A DNA stretch of 64,000 bases, from positions 124,001 through 188,000 of the forward strand of contig JASSUH010000001.1 in NCBI GenBank assembly GCA_031963445.1, given 5' to 3'. This document shows, piece by piece, positions 26,070-35,679 of the stretch (positions are counted from its first letter, which is position 1; each line of letters starts with the position of its first letter). Made by a program: the position numbers and the translations under genes. The DNA is from JASSUD01 sp031963445. GTDB lineage: Bacteria; Pseudomonadota; Gammaproteobacteria; Burkholderiales; Burkholderiaceae. Below the pieces are notes generated by a model. The model was not told where the DNA came from and made no database searches. It saw only the letters and a list, made by a program, of their open reading frames with translations.

Positions 26070-27326
26070 ATGCAATACCAACATATCAAAGTTCCAAGCG
26101 GTGAAAAGATCACAGTCAAAGAAGATTTATCGCTTAATGTCCCTGATCAGCCAATTATTCCGTATATAGAAGGCGATGGCACGGGTGTTGATATCACGCC
26201 TGTCATGATCAAAGTAATCGATGCGGCCGTTAAAAAAGCATACGGCGCAAGCAAAAAAATCCATTGGATGGAAGTTTATATAGGCGAAAAAGCCGTCCAA
26301 CTCTATGGCCCTAACACTTGGGTACCGCAAGAAACACTGGATGCACTAAGAGAATACGTAGTCGCCATTAAAGGGCCTTTGACCACGCCAGTTGGAGGCG
26401 GCATCCGCTCACTCAATGTCACGCTGCGACAAGTACTCGACCTTTATATTTGCCTACGCCCAGTTCGTTATTTCAATGGCGTTCCTTCTCCGGTTCGTGA
26501 GCCAGAAAAAATCGACATGGTCATTTTCCGCGAAAATTCTGAAGACATTTATGCCGGTATTGAGTGGGAAGCGGGTTCTGATGAAGTCAAAAAAGTGATC
26601 AAATTCTTGCAAGAAGAAATGGGCGTGACGGGCATCCGCTTCCCTAACTCTTCCGGGATTGGCATTAAACCCGTATCGCGCGAAGGGACTGAACGCCTCG
26701 TGCGCCAAGCGATTCATTATGCGATTGATAATAATCGTGCCTCAGTGACGCTGGTCCACAAAGGCAACATCATGAAATACACCGAAGGCTCATTCCGCCA
26801 GTGGGGCTATGAGCTTGCGCAACAAGAATTCGGCGCACAACTGATCGATGGCGGGCCTTGGATGAAATTCACCAACCCTAAAACCGGCGGCGAAATTGTT
26901 ATCAAAGACTCGATTGCCGATGCCTTCTTACAGCAGATCCTGTTGCGTCCAACCGACTATGATGTGATTGCCACCCTCAATTTAAATGGTGACTACATTT
27001 CAGACGCACTCGCGGCTCAAGTTGGTGGTATTGGTATTGCCCCAGGCGCCAATCTTTCCGACTCCGTTGCGTTGTTTGAAGCCACTCATGGCAGTGCACC
27101 TAAATATGCGGGTAAAGACTACGTTAATCCTAGCTCAGAGATTCTCTCTGCTGAAATGATGCTGCGCCATCTCGGCTGGACTGAAGCGGCTGATGTGATT
27201 ATTTCAGCGATGGAAAAATCAATCCTGCAAAAACGTGTGACTTATGATTTTGCTCGCTTAATGGAAGGGGCAACACAAGTCTCCTGCTCAGGTTTTGGTC
27301 AAGTATTAATTGAAAATATGCAGTAA
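26070..27326 (+). CDS. icd: Isocitrate dehydrogenase (NADP)
   Basis: 418 residues, standard for the bacterial dimeric NADP enzyme of the TCA cycle that turns isocitrate into 2-oxoglutarate and CO2. Visible: the substrate loop FPNSSGIGIKPVSREGTERL, Mg2+-binding NLNGDYISDALAAQVGG, and the coenzyme segment LFEATHGSAPKYAGKDYVNP typical of NADP use. ACGGGGT serves as ribosome site. Retention suggests an operating oxidative TCA section. Confidence 0.96.
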   Translation: MQYQHIKVPSGEKITVKEDLSLNVPDQPIIPYIEGDGTGVDITPVMIKVIDAAVKKAYGASKKIHWMEVYIGEKAVQLYGPNTWVPQETLDALREYVVAIKGPLTTPVGGGIRSLNVTLRQVLDLYICLRPVRYFNGVPSPVREPEKIDMVIFRENSEDIYAGIEWEAGSDEVKKVIKFLQEEMGVTGIRFPNSSGIGIKPVSREGTERLVRQAIHYAIDNNRASVTLVHKGNIMKYTEGSFRQWGYELAQQEFGAQLIDGGPWMKFTNPKTGGEIVIKDSIADAFLQQILLRPTDYDVIATLNLNGDYISDALAAQVGGIGIAPGANLSDSVALFEATHGSAPKYAGKDYVNPSSEILSAEMMLRHLGWTEAADVIISAMEKSILQKRVTYDFARLMEGATQVSCSGFGQVLIENMQ

Positions 27327-27454
27327 TTATTTAATTATTATTAAGCATTAAGTAGCAGATTTTTGAGCATTTACCTTTTTACACATTTTTAGTAAAAAGC
27401 CGCTCATTTTATTCTGCTACTAATTGCTAGCTTTGAATAAAAATTGATGGCAAT

Positions 27455-27482
27455 AAAAAACCCGGCATATGCCGGGTTTTTT
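27455..27482. terminator. Bidirectional terminator between icd and the cold-shock gene
   Basis: A 28-bp perfect palindrome: A6, CCCGGCATATGCCGGG, T6. It works on both strands and separates two convergent genes. Confidence 0.93.
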
Positions 27483-27513
27483 AAACTCTACTACAATTAT
27501 TTTATTGTTTTGA

Positions 27514-27771
27514 TTAGGAGGCAGAAGCCATCATCTCTTCGCGCTCATCCTTAATCTCGGTAGCTTGCAAGCCTTTAGCTCCGTTCTCAACATTAAAATA
27601 AACTACTTGGCCTTCTTCGAGCAACTTATAGCCTGACATTTTAATGGCAGTATAGTGCGCGAAAAGCTCTGTCATTCCATCACTACTGTCATCTGGCGTA
27701 ATAAAGCCGTAGCCTTTATTCGAGTTAAACCACTTGACCTTGCCCTTTTTTCTGGCCTGTGCATTTGACAT
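27514..27771 (-). CDS. Cold-shock domain protein
   Basis: 85 residues: GKVKWFNSNKGYGFITPDD holds RNP1, and LFAHYTAI replaces the usual RNP2 VFVHFSAI, a mild divergence. The fold binds single-stranded RNA and DNA. Length and position beside clpS-clpA match the CspD/CspA-like gene of Burkholderia. A good SD (AGGAAG) precedes the ATG, and the leader is long (about 130 nt from a likely promoter). Confidence 0.92.
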   Translation of the reverse strand: MSNAQARKKGKVKWFNSNKGYGFITPDDSSDGMTELFAHYTAIKMSGYKLLEEGQVVYFNVENGAKGLQATEIKDEREEMMASAS

Positions 27772-27906
27772 ACCACTTCCTCTGTACTTTTTGATACTTG
27801 CGACAACGAGCGCATTAGAAAAGTTAAGTAGCTTTCACTACTTCTTCCCACAAGCTCACCCAGCATTCTTTCTGAAAAAACGAATATTAAAGAAAGCGCT
27901 GGTTTA

Positions 27907-27935
27907 ATTGTTCGTTTTCCGAGCTCAGGTGTCAA
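27907..27935 (-). promoter_or_regulatory. Probable sigma-70 promoter of the cold-shock gene
   Basis: On the minus strand a consensus -35 TTGACA (27935-27930) is followed by a 17-bp spacer and AACAAT (27912-27907), four of six to the -10 consensus. It would give a 5' UTR of about 130 nt, as usual for cold-induced genes. Confidence 0.5.
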
Positions 27936-28185
27936 GCATTTTTTAAAAATTGTGACATTTATTGCGCTAAATAGACCTTTTTGCCAATACGCATAGAAAA
28001 AATCAAAATTGATAAAATTTACAGTACGCTTGTAGTGGCAAACGGTACATAATTAAACTCAATTTCAAGCAGCCAACAACCCTTCGCTGCAAAAATTGTA
28101 TAAAAAGTAACGGAACACGAACTCTCTCTAGATAGTTACCTGATAGTGGGATTGCACCCGCGTTCCAGTTGTTTAGAATGAGCAT
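27936..28185. other. Intergenic region between the cold-shock gene and clpS
   Basis: Divergent promoter region for the cold-shock gene and clpS. It is AT-rich near 27950-28030. I see no RNA gene or mobile element here. Confidence 0.4.
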
Positions 28186-28500
28186 ATGGCGATTTTTCCA
28201 GAACCAAACGAAAGCGCTGTTATAGAGCGACAAAAGCATGCGATAAAACCGCCATCGATGTATAAAGTGATCTTATTGAATGACGACTTTACACCGATGG
28301 ATTTCGTTGTCATGCTGCTACAACAATATTTCAATAAAGATCACACAACCGCGATGCAAATTATGTTGAAAGTGCATCTTGAGGGAAAGGGAGTCTGTGG
28401 AATTTATACGCGTGATATTGCGATGACTAAAACAGAGCAAGTCATCAAACTCGCGCGACAGGCTGGACATCCGTTGCAATGCGTGATGGAGGAAGCATGA
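28186..28500 (+). CDS. clpS: ClpS adaptor of ClpAP
   Basis: 104 residues with the ClpS core: PPSMYKVILLNDDFTPMDFV, then VMLLQQYFNKDHTTAMQIML and VHLEGKGVCGIYTRDIA. It delivers N-degron substrates to ClpAP. Its TGA stop overlaps the clpA start (ATGA), so the two are coupled. Confidence 0.96.
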   Translation: MAIFPEPNESAVIERQKHAIKPPSMYKVILLNDDFTPMDFVVMLLQQYFNKDHTTAMQIMLKVHLEGKGVCGIYTRDIAMTKTEQVIKLARQAGHPLQCVMEEA

Positions 28501-30797
28501 TTGCCCAAGAATTAGAAGTTAGCCTGCATATGGCTTTTATGGAAGCGCGCCAAGCTCGGCACGAATTTATTACGGTTGAGCATTTATTATTAGCGCTTCT
28601 CGACAATCCAACAGCCGCTGAAGCATTACGCGCCTGTTCGGCAAACCTTGAAGATCTGCGACAGAATCTACGTCAATTCATTCAAGACCATACACCCACC
28701 GTACTCGGCTCTAATGAAGTCGATACGCAGCCTACACTCGGTTTTCAACGAGTGATCCAGCGCGCGATTATGCACGTGCAGGCGTCGTCGAATGGCAAGA
28801 AAGAAGTGACGGGGGTTAATGTACTGGTCGCTATTTTTGCCGAGAAAGATTCGCACGCTGTCTATTATTTACAGCAGCAAGGCATCAGTCGCTTAAATAT
28901 CGTCAACTTTATCTCACATGGCATTACCAAAGCTGACGAGAGCTCTGCTTCAAAATCTCATGAGGCCAATAGCGAAAGTGAAGCGAGTTCTTCTGTGCCG
29001 AAAGAAATGTCGCTTAGTAACTTTGCTCAAAACTTAAATCAGCTTGCCAAAGACGGGCTGATTGATCCGCTTATCGGCCGTGAACATGAGGTTGAACGCG
29101 TCGTACAAGTGCTATGCCGGCGCCGCAAAAATAATCCTTTACTTATAGGTGAAGCGGGCGTTGGCAAAACAGCCATCGCTGAAGGTTTTGCCTGGCGTGT
29201 CACGCGCGGTGAAGTACCTGAAATTCTCGCGAATGCCACCGTCTATTCGCTTGATATGGGTGCGCTTTTAGCGGGCACAAAATACCGGGGTGACTTTGAG
29301 CAACGTCTTAAGACGGTCCTCAGAGAGCTTAAAGAGCAGCCTAATGCGATCCTTTTTATCGATGAAATTCACACCTTAATTGGCGCAGGTGCAGCTTCTG
29401 GTGGTGCCTTAGATGCCTCTAATTTACTGAAGCCAGCCCTTTCTTCAGGTCAATTGAAATGCATTGGCGCCACGACCTTTAATGAGTTTCGCAGTACGTT
29501 TGAAAAAGACCCGGCCCTATCACGACGCTTCCAAAAGATCGACGTCAATGAGCCTACTGTCCAGCAAACTATTGCGATTCTACGCGGCCTAAAATCTCGC
29601 TTTGAAGAGCACCACTCGGTTAAATATACGCTGAATGCAATATCTTCCGCCGTTGAGCTAGCGAAGCGCTTTATTACTGGACGCCATCTACCCGATTCGG
29701 CCATTGATGTACTTGACGAAGCAGGCGCGGCGCAACGTGTGCTCCCCAAATCAAAGCAGAAAAAGACAATTGGCAAAGCTGAGATTGAAGAGACCGTCGC
29801 CAAAATAGCTCGCGTTCCTACACAAAGCATCTCGCAAGATGATCGCAGCAAACTGCAAACGTTAGAGCGAGACCTTAAAAACATTGTATTTGGACAAAAT
29901 GCCGCGATCGAGGCGCTGACTGTTGCTATCAAATTGGCGCGTGCAGGTATTGGCAGAACCGATAAGCCAATTGGCTCATTCCTCTTCTCAGGCCCAACCG
30001 GCGTTGGCAAAACCGAAGTGGCACGTCAATTAGCCTTTATGCTCGGCATCGAACTGGTGCGTTTCGATATGTCAGAGTACCGAGAGCCGCATGCCATTAG
30101 CCGACTTATTGGTGCCCCACCAGGTTACGTCAGATCCGAAGAAGGCGGCTTATTAACCGAAGAAATCAGAAAGAAACCGCACTGTGTGCTGTTACTTGAT
30201 GAAATGGAGAAAGCTCACCCGGATATCTACAACGTGCTCTTACAAGTGATGGATCATGGCACGTTAACCGATAGTCACGGGCGCAAAGCGGATTTCAGTA
30301 ACGTCATTGTGATCATGACCACCAATGCCGGCGCAGAAGCGATGCAAAAAGCTAAGATCGGCTTTAGCGTACATAGTGAAACGGGCGATGAGATGGTCGA
30401 TATCAAACGCACTTTTACGCCAGAGTTTCGCAATCGGCTGGATGCCATCATCGCCTTCCAGCCGCTTGATAAAGAAATCATCATGCGTGTGACTGATAAA
30501 CATCTGATTGAGCTTGAAGATCAGCTGCATAAGAAAAAAGTCGATATTGTGTTTACCGATGCATTACGTGCCTATCTTGCGCGAGACGGTTTTGATCCAT
30601 TAATGGGTGCACGCTCAATGCCTCGGCTTATCCAAAACACCATTTTGCGTGCGCTGGCAGATGAGCTGATTTTCGGCAAATTAGTCAACGGTGGACGGGT
30701 AACGGTAGATATCGATGCAGACAATAAAATACGACTCGTGTTCGATGAAAAAACCCCTTCACACCAGCAAAATCTTGAAGCAGCTGAGATTGATTAA
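28497..30797 (+). CDS. clpA: ClpA unfoldase of ClpAP
   Basis: 766 residues from the ATG at 28497, which overlaps the clpS stop and follows GGAGGAAGC; it gives the standard N-terminus MIAQELEVSLHMAF. The Clp N-domain (1-145) is followed by two AAA+ modules with Walker A GEAGVGKTAIAEG (about 218) and GPTGVGKTEVARQ (about 499). It unfolds proteins for the ClpP protease. A terminator follows. Confidence 0.96.
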   Translation: MIAQELEVSLHMAFMEARQARHEFITVEHLLLALLDNPTAAEALRACSANLEDLRQNLRQFIQDHTPTVLGSNEVDTQPTLGFQRVIQRAIMHVQASSNGKKEVTGVNVLVAIFAEKDSHAVYYLQQQGISRLNIVNFISHGITKADESSASKSHEANSESEASSSVPKEMSLSNFAQNLNQLAKDGLIDPLIGREHEVERVVQVLCRRRKNNPLLIGEAGVGKTAIAEGFAWRVTRGEVPEILANATVYSLDMGALLAGTKYRGDFEQRLKTVLRELKEQPNAILFIDEIHTLIGAGAASGGALDASNLLKPALSSGQLKCIGATTFNEFRSTFEKDPALSRRFQKIDVNEPTVQQTIAILRGLKSRFEEHHSVKYTLNAISSAVELAKRFITGRHLPDSAIDVLDEAGAAQRVLPKSKQKKTIGKAEIEETVAKIARVPTQSISQDDRSKLQTLERDLKNIVFGQNAAIEALTVAIKLARAGIGRTDKPIGSFLFSGPTGVGKTEVARQLAFMLGIELVRFDMSEYREPHAISRLIGAPPGYVRSEEGGLLTEEIRKKPHCVLLLDEMEKAHPDIYNVLLQVMDHGTLTDSHGRKADFSNVIVIMTTNAGAEAMQKAKIGFSVHSETGDEMVDIKRTFTPEFRNRLDAIIAFQPLDKEIIMRVTDKHLIELEDQLHKKKVDIVFTDALRAYLARDGFDPLMGARSMPRLIQNTILRALADELIFGKLVNGGRVTVDIDADNKIRLVFDEKTPSHQQNLEAAEID

Positions 30798-30840
30798 CGT
30801 GTTTTCTGTCACTTTTTAGAACCTATTTCTCTGTTCCTCA

Positions 30841-30878
30841 GGCCTTCTGTGAGTAAGACTCGCAGAAGGCCTTTTTTT
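30841..30878 (+). terminator. Rho-independent terminator after clpA
   Basis: GGCCTTCTG (30841-30849) pairs with CAGAAGGCC (30863-30871), extended inwards by GAGT/ACTC, and is followed by T7. Confidence 0.92.
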
Positions 30879-31020
30879 CCATCCAACAACCCCATCCCTC
30901 TGATTTAGATCAGCGCACGGCATTTGCAATTTTTTTACACGCTAGCCATTATTTTTTGCGACATCTTTAGACCTACCCGTTCAAGATAAAGCTACCCAAA
31001 TCTTAGGTTGGAGAGTTGTA

Positions 31021-33483
31021 ATGAATACGCGCGTTGATGCTTGGACTGATTTCATTTCACCTGATGAGCCTAAAAAAGATGCTTTTGGCAAATCAACACA
31101 GCCAACACCCTTCGTTAAAAAATTAGCGGCGGCAACCCCCTTGTCTTTGCATTTAACGACGAATAAGGTCGCGCAAGAGCAAAGCCATAATCACCCACCC
31201 TCCGTCCCAAACGTCAATGTATCCCACCCTATCGCTGCAGCGATTGATGCCGATGTGGCCATACAGAAAGGATCAGCGCTCGGACAAATTGCAGCGAGCG
31301 TGCAGCAGCTCAATGCATCTGGCTATATCGACTATCTACACACAGGGGGAAATTTATTCGCAAAGCACCCGCTAGAAGGATTCTTGAATCAAATACAGCC
31401 ATTAAATCCAGCTGTCTTCGGCGTCGCAACTGGCGCTTCTGTATTAGGAATCCCCTGCACCGCTATTACGTTGATCTCAGCATTACGGGATATCACCGAT
31501 AACAATCAATTCGACCAAACATTGGACACCTATCAAAATTGCTACCAGCAAGCCCTGGAAGAACTTGGAGAGCGGCTGGACTCTGCCACCGATAAACACT
31601 CGCAAAGCATACTGACACGACTACAGATTGAAGCTACGCAATTGCTAGCGATCACCCAATTCATCAAAAGACTCAATCATTTTGATAAGAGAGGCAATCA
31701 ATTCACCGTCGCAGGCGCGGCCAGCACCATTGCCAGTGCCGCCTTGACGACTGGCGCGCAAGCAGGATTGGTGGCAGTCAATCATTCACCAACCTCGTTC
31801 GCGTCAGTGGGTATTGAAACAGCAGCCGGACTCGCCGCAGCCAGCGCAGGTATTGCTGGTGCAGCGCTAGGCATACCAGCCGGAATAGGCTCAGCCGGCT
31901 ACGGTTGGTACATGACGAAAAAAGCCGAACAGCAGCGCAAATTTTTTAAAGAAGCCTACAAAACGCTCGTGCCCATGTTGAAAGTACGGGAATTTGAAAT
32001 GTCCCGTGATCCATCAAAGAAGATAGAAGCTTCTTATCTGCGCTTCTTAAATACGAAACTCAGGCAAAGAATCGTCTTCCTACGCTGGTTCAGTCGCTTT
32101 AGCAAAGGGCTTTTCTCCGGTGGTTTTACTTCTGGCGCAACAGCGTTAGCCAAAGGTATCGCGCTCGCTGTGACTGCAGCTGGCGCAGGTGCTGCGCTCG
32201 CTAACCCAGTTGTCCCCGTATTATTAGTCACGCTCGGCGCCGTTGGCTTAGGCATCATGGCGCTTAGCTCGCAGCAAGTTTTTTACCGACACAGCAAACA
32301 TAAACGCTACTACCAGCAACGTATTTCAGACGACCTTGAATTAAACCGCAGATGGCTAAGCAACATCGATATCTGGCACGATGGCTACTCTCAAAAAGGC
32401 TTTGCGTTACGCGCCCGCTTTTACCAAATGATTGATCAGCGCGAACAGAAAAGGCAAGAATGGTTAATGAGTATCGCAACAAGACCAGAGCAGCCACGCC
32501 ATTTTGAGCCAACTCGATACTCAACAGACACCACCTTAGCGACACATACCCCCGTTTCATTACGTAAAAAAATGGCTGCCAAATTACGTGCAGGCAGTTT
32601 GCGGGCGAGCGCTTGGACTCAAAGCATGCGGCAGAACCTTAACCTAAGCCAAGCCAAAGCTGCCAGTCGCAGCGCGCGTAATGCCCCAGGCACCCTACTT
32701 AATACTGATGCAGTTGCCGCTTGGCTCAGCGACCCAAATCATCGCCAACAAAAAATCCAATTGATGCGTTCACTGCTTAACGATCAGCAGGAATTTGTTG
32801 ATTACAAACTAGAAAGTCGAGAAGAGGTATATCAACAAAGGTTAAAGCCCAATAGCAATTCAGCTAACCCCCCCTCCGAAAGCGGCACTGCCACCACTGA
32901 TAAAGAATTGCATGATTTGCTACAACAACAATTCGATGCTGACTCGCAACAAAACAAACGCTTTAAAGAGCAGTTAGATTCATTAGATGTTTCTCTCGCG
33001 AAATTAGAAGAGCAGCTGGAAAAGAGTAACGATATACAAGACACCTCCTCATTAGAACAATTGCAAGCCCAGTTTATCGAACTGCAGCATGGGCGTTTGT
33101 GGGATCCAGAGAAAAATTATGATGCTGCTGGAGCCGATAAAAAGCTCGCCCACTACTTGCTGCGCGGCGCTGCATTACGCGCTCGTGAACTACGCGGCAT
33201 GCTCGTCGAAGCCGAGCTTGATGCAGCGTCTATTCGCTACAAAACATACGGTACAGAAGGTGATTTAAGGCAAGATCAAGCAAAAAATTATGAGGATAAA
33301 TTAAAAGAGAACGCGCTCAAACCGCAAGCAATGCGTGCCTTCGTTATTAGACAAAATGACGATAAAAAAACGGCACGGCCCGACACCGCACCTAGACTAC
33401 CTAGCGCTTCCGTAGACCATCCTAAATCAGCCATTTCTAAGCCAAGTTTTTGGAAAAGCTCATTTCCCCACAGAGCGCGATAA
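31021..33483 (+). CDS. Unrecognised 820-residue membrane/coiled-coil protein, effector-like
   Basis: I do not recognise this family. The N-terminus (about 1-110) is polar with no signal peptide. Three Gly/Ala-rich hydrophobic regions follow, about 140-170, 225-300 and 365-425 (for example ALAVTAAGAGAALANPVVPV), a pattern reminiscent of translocators or membrane-inserting effectors. Residues 425-560 are basic. Residues about 620-720 form a Gln/Glu/Leu-rich coiled coil (QLDSLDVSLAKLEEQLEKSN). The ATG has GGAGAG upstream, and the gene lies alone between a terminator and a B-derived hairpin. Codon use looks like its neighbours. A secreted or cell-envelope role is inference. Confidence 0.7.
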   Translation: MNTRVDAWTDFISPDEPKKDAFGKSTQPTPFVKKLAAATPLSLHLTTNKVAQEQSHNHPPSVPNVNVSHPIAAAIDADVAIQKGSALGQIAASVQQLNASGYIDYLHTGGNLFAKHPLEGFLNQIQPLNPAVFGVATGASVLGIPCTAITLISALRDITDNNQFDQTLDTYQNCYQQALEELGERLDSATDKHSQSILTRLQIEATQLLAITQFIKRLNHFDKRGNQFTVAGAASTIASAALTTGAQAGLVAVNHSPTSFASVGIETAAGLAAASAGIAGAALGIPAGIGSAGYGWYMTKKAEQQRKFFKEAYKTLVPMLKVREFEMSRDPSKKIEASYLRFLNTKLRQRIVFLRWFSRFSKGLFSGGFTSGATALAKGIALAVTAAGAGAALANPVVPVLLVTLGAVGLGIMALSSQQVFYRHSKHKRYYQQRISDDLELNRRWLSNIDIWHDGYSQKGFALRARFYQMIDQREQKRQEWLMSIATRPEQPRHFEPTRYSTDTTLATHTPVSLRKKMAAKLRAGSLRASAWTQSMRQNLNLSQAKAASRSARNAPGTLLNTDAVAAWLSDPNHRQQKIQLMRSLLNDQQEFVDYKLESREEVYQQRLKPNSNSANPPSESGTATTDKELHDLLQQQFDADSQQNKRFKEQLDSLDVSLAKLEEQLEKSNDIQDTSSLEQLQAQFIELQHGRLWDPEKNYDAAGADKKLAHYLLRGAALRARELRGMLVEAELDAASIRYKTYGTEGDLRQDQAKNYEDKLKENALKPQAMRAFVIRQNDDKKTARPDTAPRLPSASVDHPKSAISKPSFWKSSFPHRAR

Positions 33484-33490
33484 GAGAAAT

Positions 33491-33541
33491 TTAAAACCTC
33501 TGCATAACGCCGCCCAAGGGGTTATGCAGAGCTTTTTTTAT
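33491..33541 (+). terminator. B-derived terminator after the 820-residue gene
   Basis: AACCTCTGCATAAC and GTTATGCAGAG are the two halves of a degenerate B element and form a hairpin followed by a T7 run. The element seems to have become the gene's terminator. Confidence 0.7.
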
Positions 33542-33641
33542 ACAGTTTCTTTACATCCAACTTCACAGTCTTTACCAAAAATTTATTCGGTTAAACCTAA
33601 GCTTTCTCATACGAAACACTAAATAAATCGTGAAGGCGCTT

Positions 33642-33734
33642 ATGGATATCTACTACCTCTTTGGCTTCAGCCTGCTTTTTGGCCTAACAGCCGCCCTCAC
33701 ATTGGGCTGCGCACAACTCAGGGGGCAGTCATGA
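33642..33734 (+). CDS. Small hydrophobic protein upstream of kdpF
   Basis: 30 residues (from MDIYYLFGFSLLFGLTAALT, ending LGCAQLRGQS), one membrane helix. Its TGA overlaps the kdpF ATG (ATGA), so they are coupled. A short one-helix ORF ending in a G-C-x-x-L pattern occurs ahead of kdpF in many proteobacteria; I recognise the pattern but not a function. Confidence 0.65.
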   Translation: MDIYYLFGFSLLFGLTAALTLGCAQLRGQS

Positions 33735-33820
33735 ACTGGCTCTATCTCTTTAGCGGCGGGCTCGCGCTCGCCCTTTTCATTTACCTAGTTTATGCGCTGA
33801 TTAAAGCAGAGGAGCTGTAA
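33731..33820 (+). CDS. kdpF: KdpF, small subunit of the Kdp potassium pump
   Basis: 29 residues, a single hydrophobic helix (MNWLYLFSGGLALALFIYLV) ending KAEEL. KdpF stabilises the KdpABC complex in the membrane. Its TAA overlaps the kdpA ATG by one base. Confidence 0.88.
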   Translation: MNWLYLFSGGLALALFIYLVYALIKAEEL

Positions 33821-35616
33821 TGACCCCCAACTTCTGGCTCAATCTAGGCTTGTATTTATCGGTTTTGCTGTTACTGGCTAAGCCATTGGGTAGCTATATC
33901 GCACAGCTTATGGAAGGGAAGCTAAGTTTTGTCGCGCGCATTGAGCAACCTATTTATCGTTTATGTGGCGTAAACGATAAAGAAGAGATGAGCTGGCTCC
34001 GCTATGCGTTGGCCATTTTGCTTATTTCTTTAGTCGGCCTACTCTTCACTTATGCGTTGCAACGCTTGCAAAGTTGGTTGCCCCTCAATCCGCAACAACT
34101 GAATAACGTTAATTCTGATACCGCGTTCAACACTGCATTAAGCTTTGTAACCAATACGAATTGGCAAAGTTATGCAGGCGAGTCGACCATGAGCTATCTC
34201 AGTCAAATGCTCGCGCTCACCGTACAAAACTTTCTGTCAGCTGCCACTGGCATCATCGTCGTGATGGCTTTAATTCGTGGCTTTATCAGACGTTCGTCTA
34301 ATTCAGTTGGCAACGCATGGGTTGATTTAACTCGCTGCACCCTATTCCTTTTACTGCCTGCCTCGCTGCTGCTCGCTCTCGTCTTAATCAGTCAAGGCGT
34401 CATACAAAATTTTTCCCCTTACAAGCAAGTGACTACGCTCGCAGCGACTCACTTTGAACAGCCCAAGCTAAACCATGTCGGCGAACCACTAATAGATACC
34501 ACTGGCAAACCGTTGATGCAAAAAGCAGTAACCCAGACCCAAACGCTAGCCATGGGCCCTGTCGCTTCTCAAGAAGCGATCAAAATGCTCGGCACCAATG
34601 GTGGTGGATTTTTTAATGCCAATTCGGCCCATCCTTACGAGAATCCCACGCCCCTCTCTAACTTCTTGCAAATGCTCGCTATCTTTATCATCCCCGCTGC
34701 GCTGTGTTTCGCATTCGGGCGGATGGTGGGAGATGCTCGCCAAGGCTGGACGTTACTCGCCGCGATGACCCTCTTCTTCGTCATTTTTGCTGCGATGGCG
34801 AATTATTACGAACAGCAAGGCAACCCCCTGTTCACCCAACTTGGCGTTGATGGAACGGCCAACTCGTTGCAGTCCGGCGGCAATATGGAAGGCAAAGAAA
34901 CTCGCTTTGGGGTTAACGCCTCAACGCTCTTTGCGACCGTCACCACTGCAGCCTCTTGTGGTGCTGTGAACAGCATGCATGACTCTTACACCCCGCTTGG
35001 TGGCTTCGTACCACTGTTCTTAATGCAATTAGGTGAAGTGGTATTTGGCGGTGCTGGCTCAGGCTTATACGGCATGTTGATGTTTGCGATCCTCGCGGTG
35101 TTTATTGCTGGTTTAATGATTGGGCGTACCCCTGAGTATTTGGGCAAGAAGATAGAGTCTTTTGAAATTAAAATGACCTCACTCGCGATTCTTATCCCCC
35201 CATTACTCGTCTTAACCGGGACTGCCCTCGCTACGCTCACCACCGCTGGCAAAGCCGGTATTGCCAACCCTGGCGCACACGGCTTTTCAGAAATTCTCTA
35301 TGCCTTTACCTCAACCGCCAACAATAACGGCAGCGCATTTGCTGGCCTGTCAGCCAACACACCGTTTTACAACATCCTATTAGGGAGCGCGATGTGGCTT
35401 GGTCGCTTTGCTGTGATCGTGCCAGTGCTGGCCATCGCTGGCAGCCTCGCCAGTAAAAAACGGCTCGCTGAAAACGCCGGCACGATGCCAACCCACGGCC
35501 CCCTATTCATCGGCTTACTGATTGGGATCGTGCTACTGATCGGGGCATTGAACTATATCCCTGCGCTCGCGCTAGGCCCGATCGTCGAACATTTAACTCT
35601 CTGGACCAGTAACTAG
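33820..35616 (+). CDS. kdpA: KdpA, potassium-translocating subunit
   Basis: 598 residues with ten or more helices and the four selectivity-filter-like loops of the SKT family: SFVTNTNWQSYAGE, MLGTNGGGFFNANSAHPYEN, TAASCGAVNSMHDS and TSTANNNGSAFAGL. It binds and conducts K+ in the Kdp P-type ATPase. Full length with no damage. Confidence 0.97.
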   Translation: MTPNFWLNLGLYLSVLLLLAKPLGSYIAQLMEGKLSFVARIEQPIYRLCGVNDKEEMSWLRYALAILLISLVGLLFTYALQRLQSWLPLNPQQLNNVNSDTAFNTALSFVTNTNWQSYAGESTMSYLSQMLALTVQNFLSAATGIIVVMALIRGFIRRSSNSVGNAWVDLTRCTLFLLLPASLLLALVLISQGVIQNFSPYKQVTTLAATHFEQPKLNHVGEPLIDTTGKPLMQKAVTQTQTLAMGPVASQEAIKMLGTNGGGFFNANSAHPYENPTPLSNFLQMLAIFIIPAALCFAFGRMVGDARQGWTLLAAMTLFFVIFAAMANYYEQQGNPLFTQLGVDGTANSLQSGGNMEGKETRFGVNASTLFATVTTAASCGAVNSMHDSYTPLGGFVPLFLMQLGEVVFGGAGSGLYGMLMFAILAVFIAGLMIGRTPEYLGKKIESFEIKMTSLAILIPPLLVLTGTALATLTTAGKAGIANPGAHGFSEILYAFTSTANNNGSAFAGLSANTPFYNILLGSAMWLGRFAVIVPVLAIAGSLASKKRLAENAGTMPTHGPLFIGLLIGIVLLIGALNYIPALALGPIVEHLTLWTSN

Positions 35617-35679
35617 TACCGCAACGAAGCATGACGCCCTCCATATGCAGACCTTCCCGAACTAGACAAGGACAATAAA

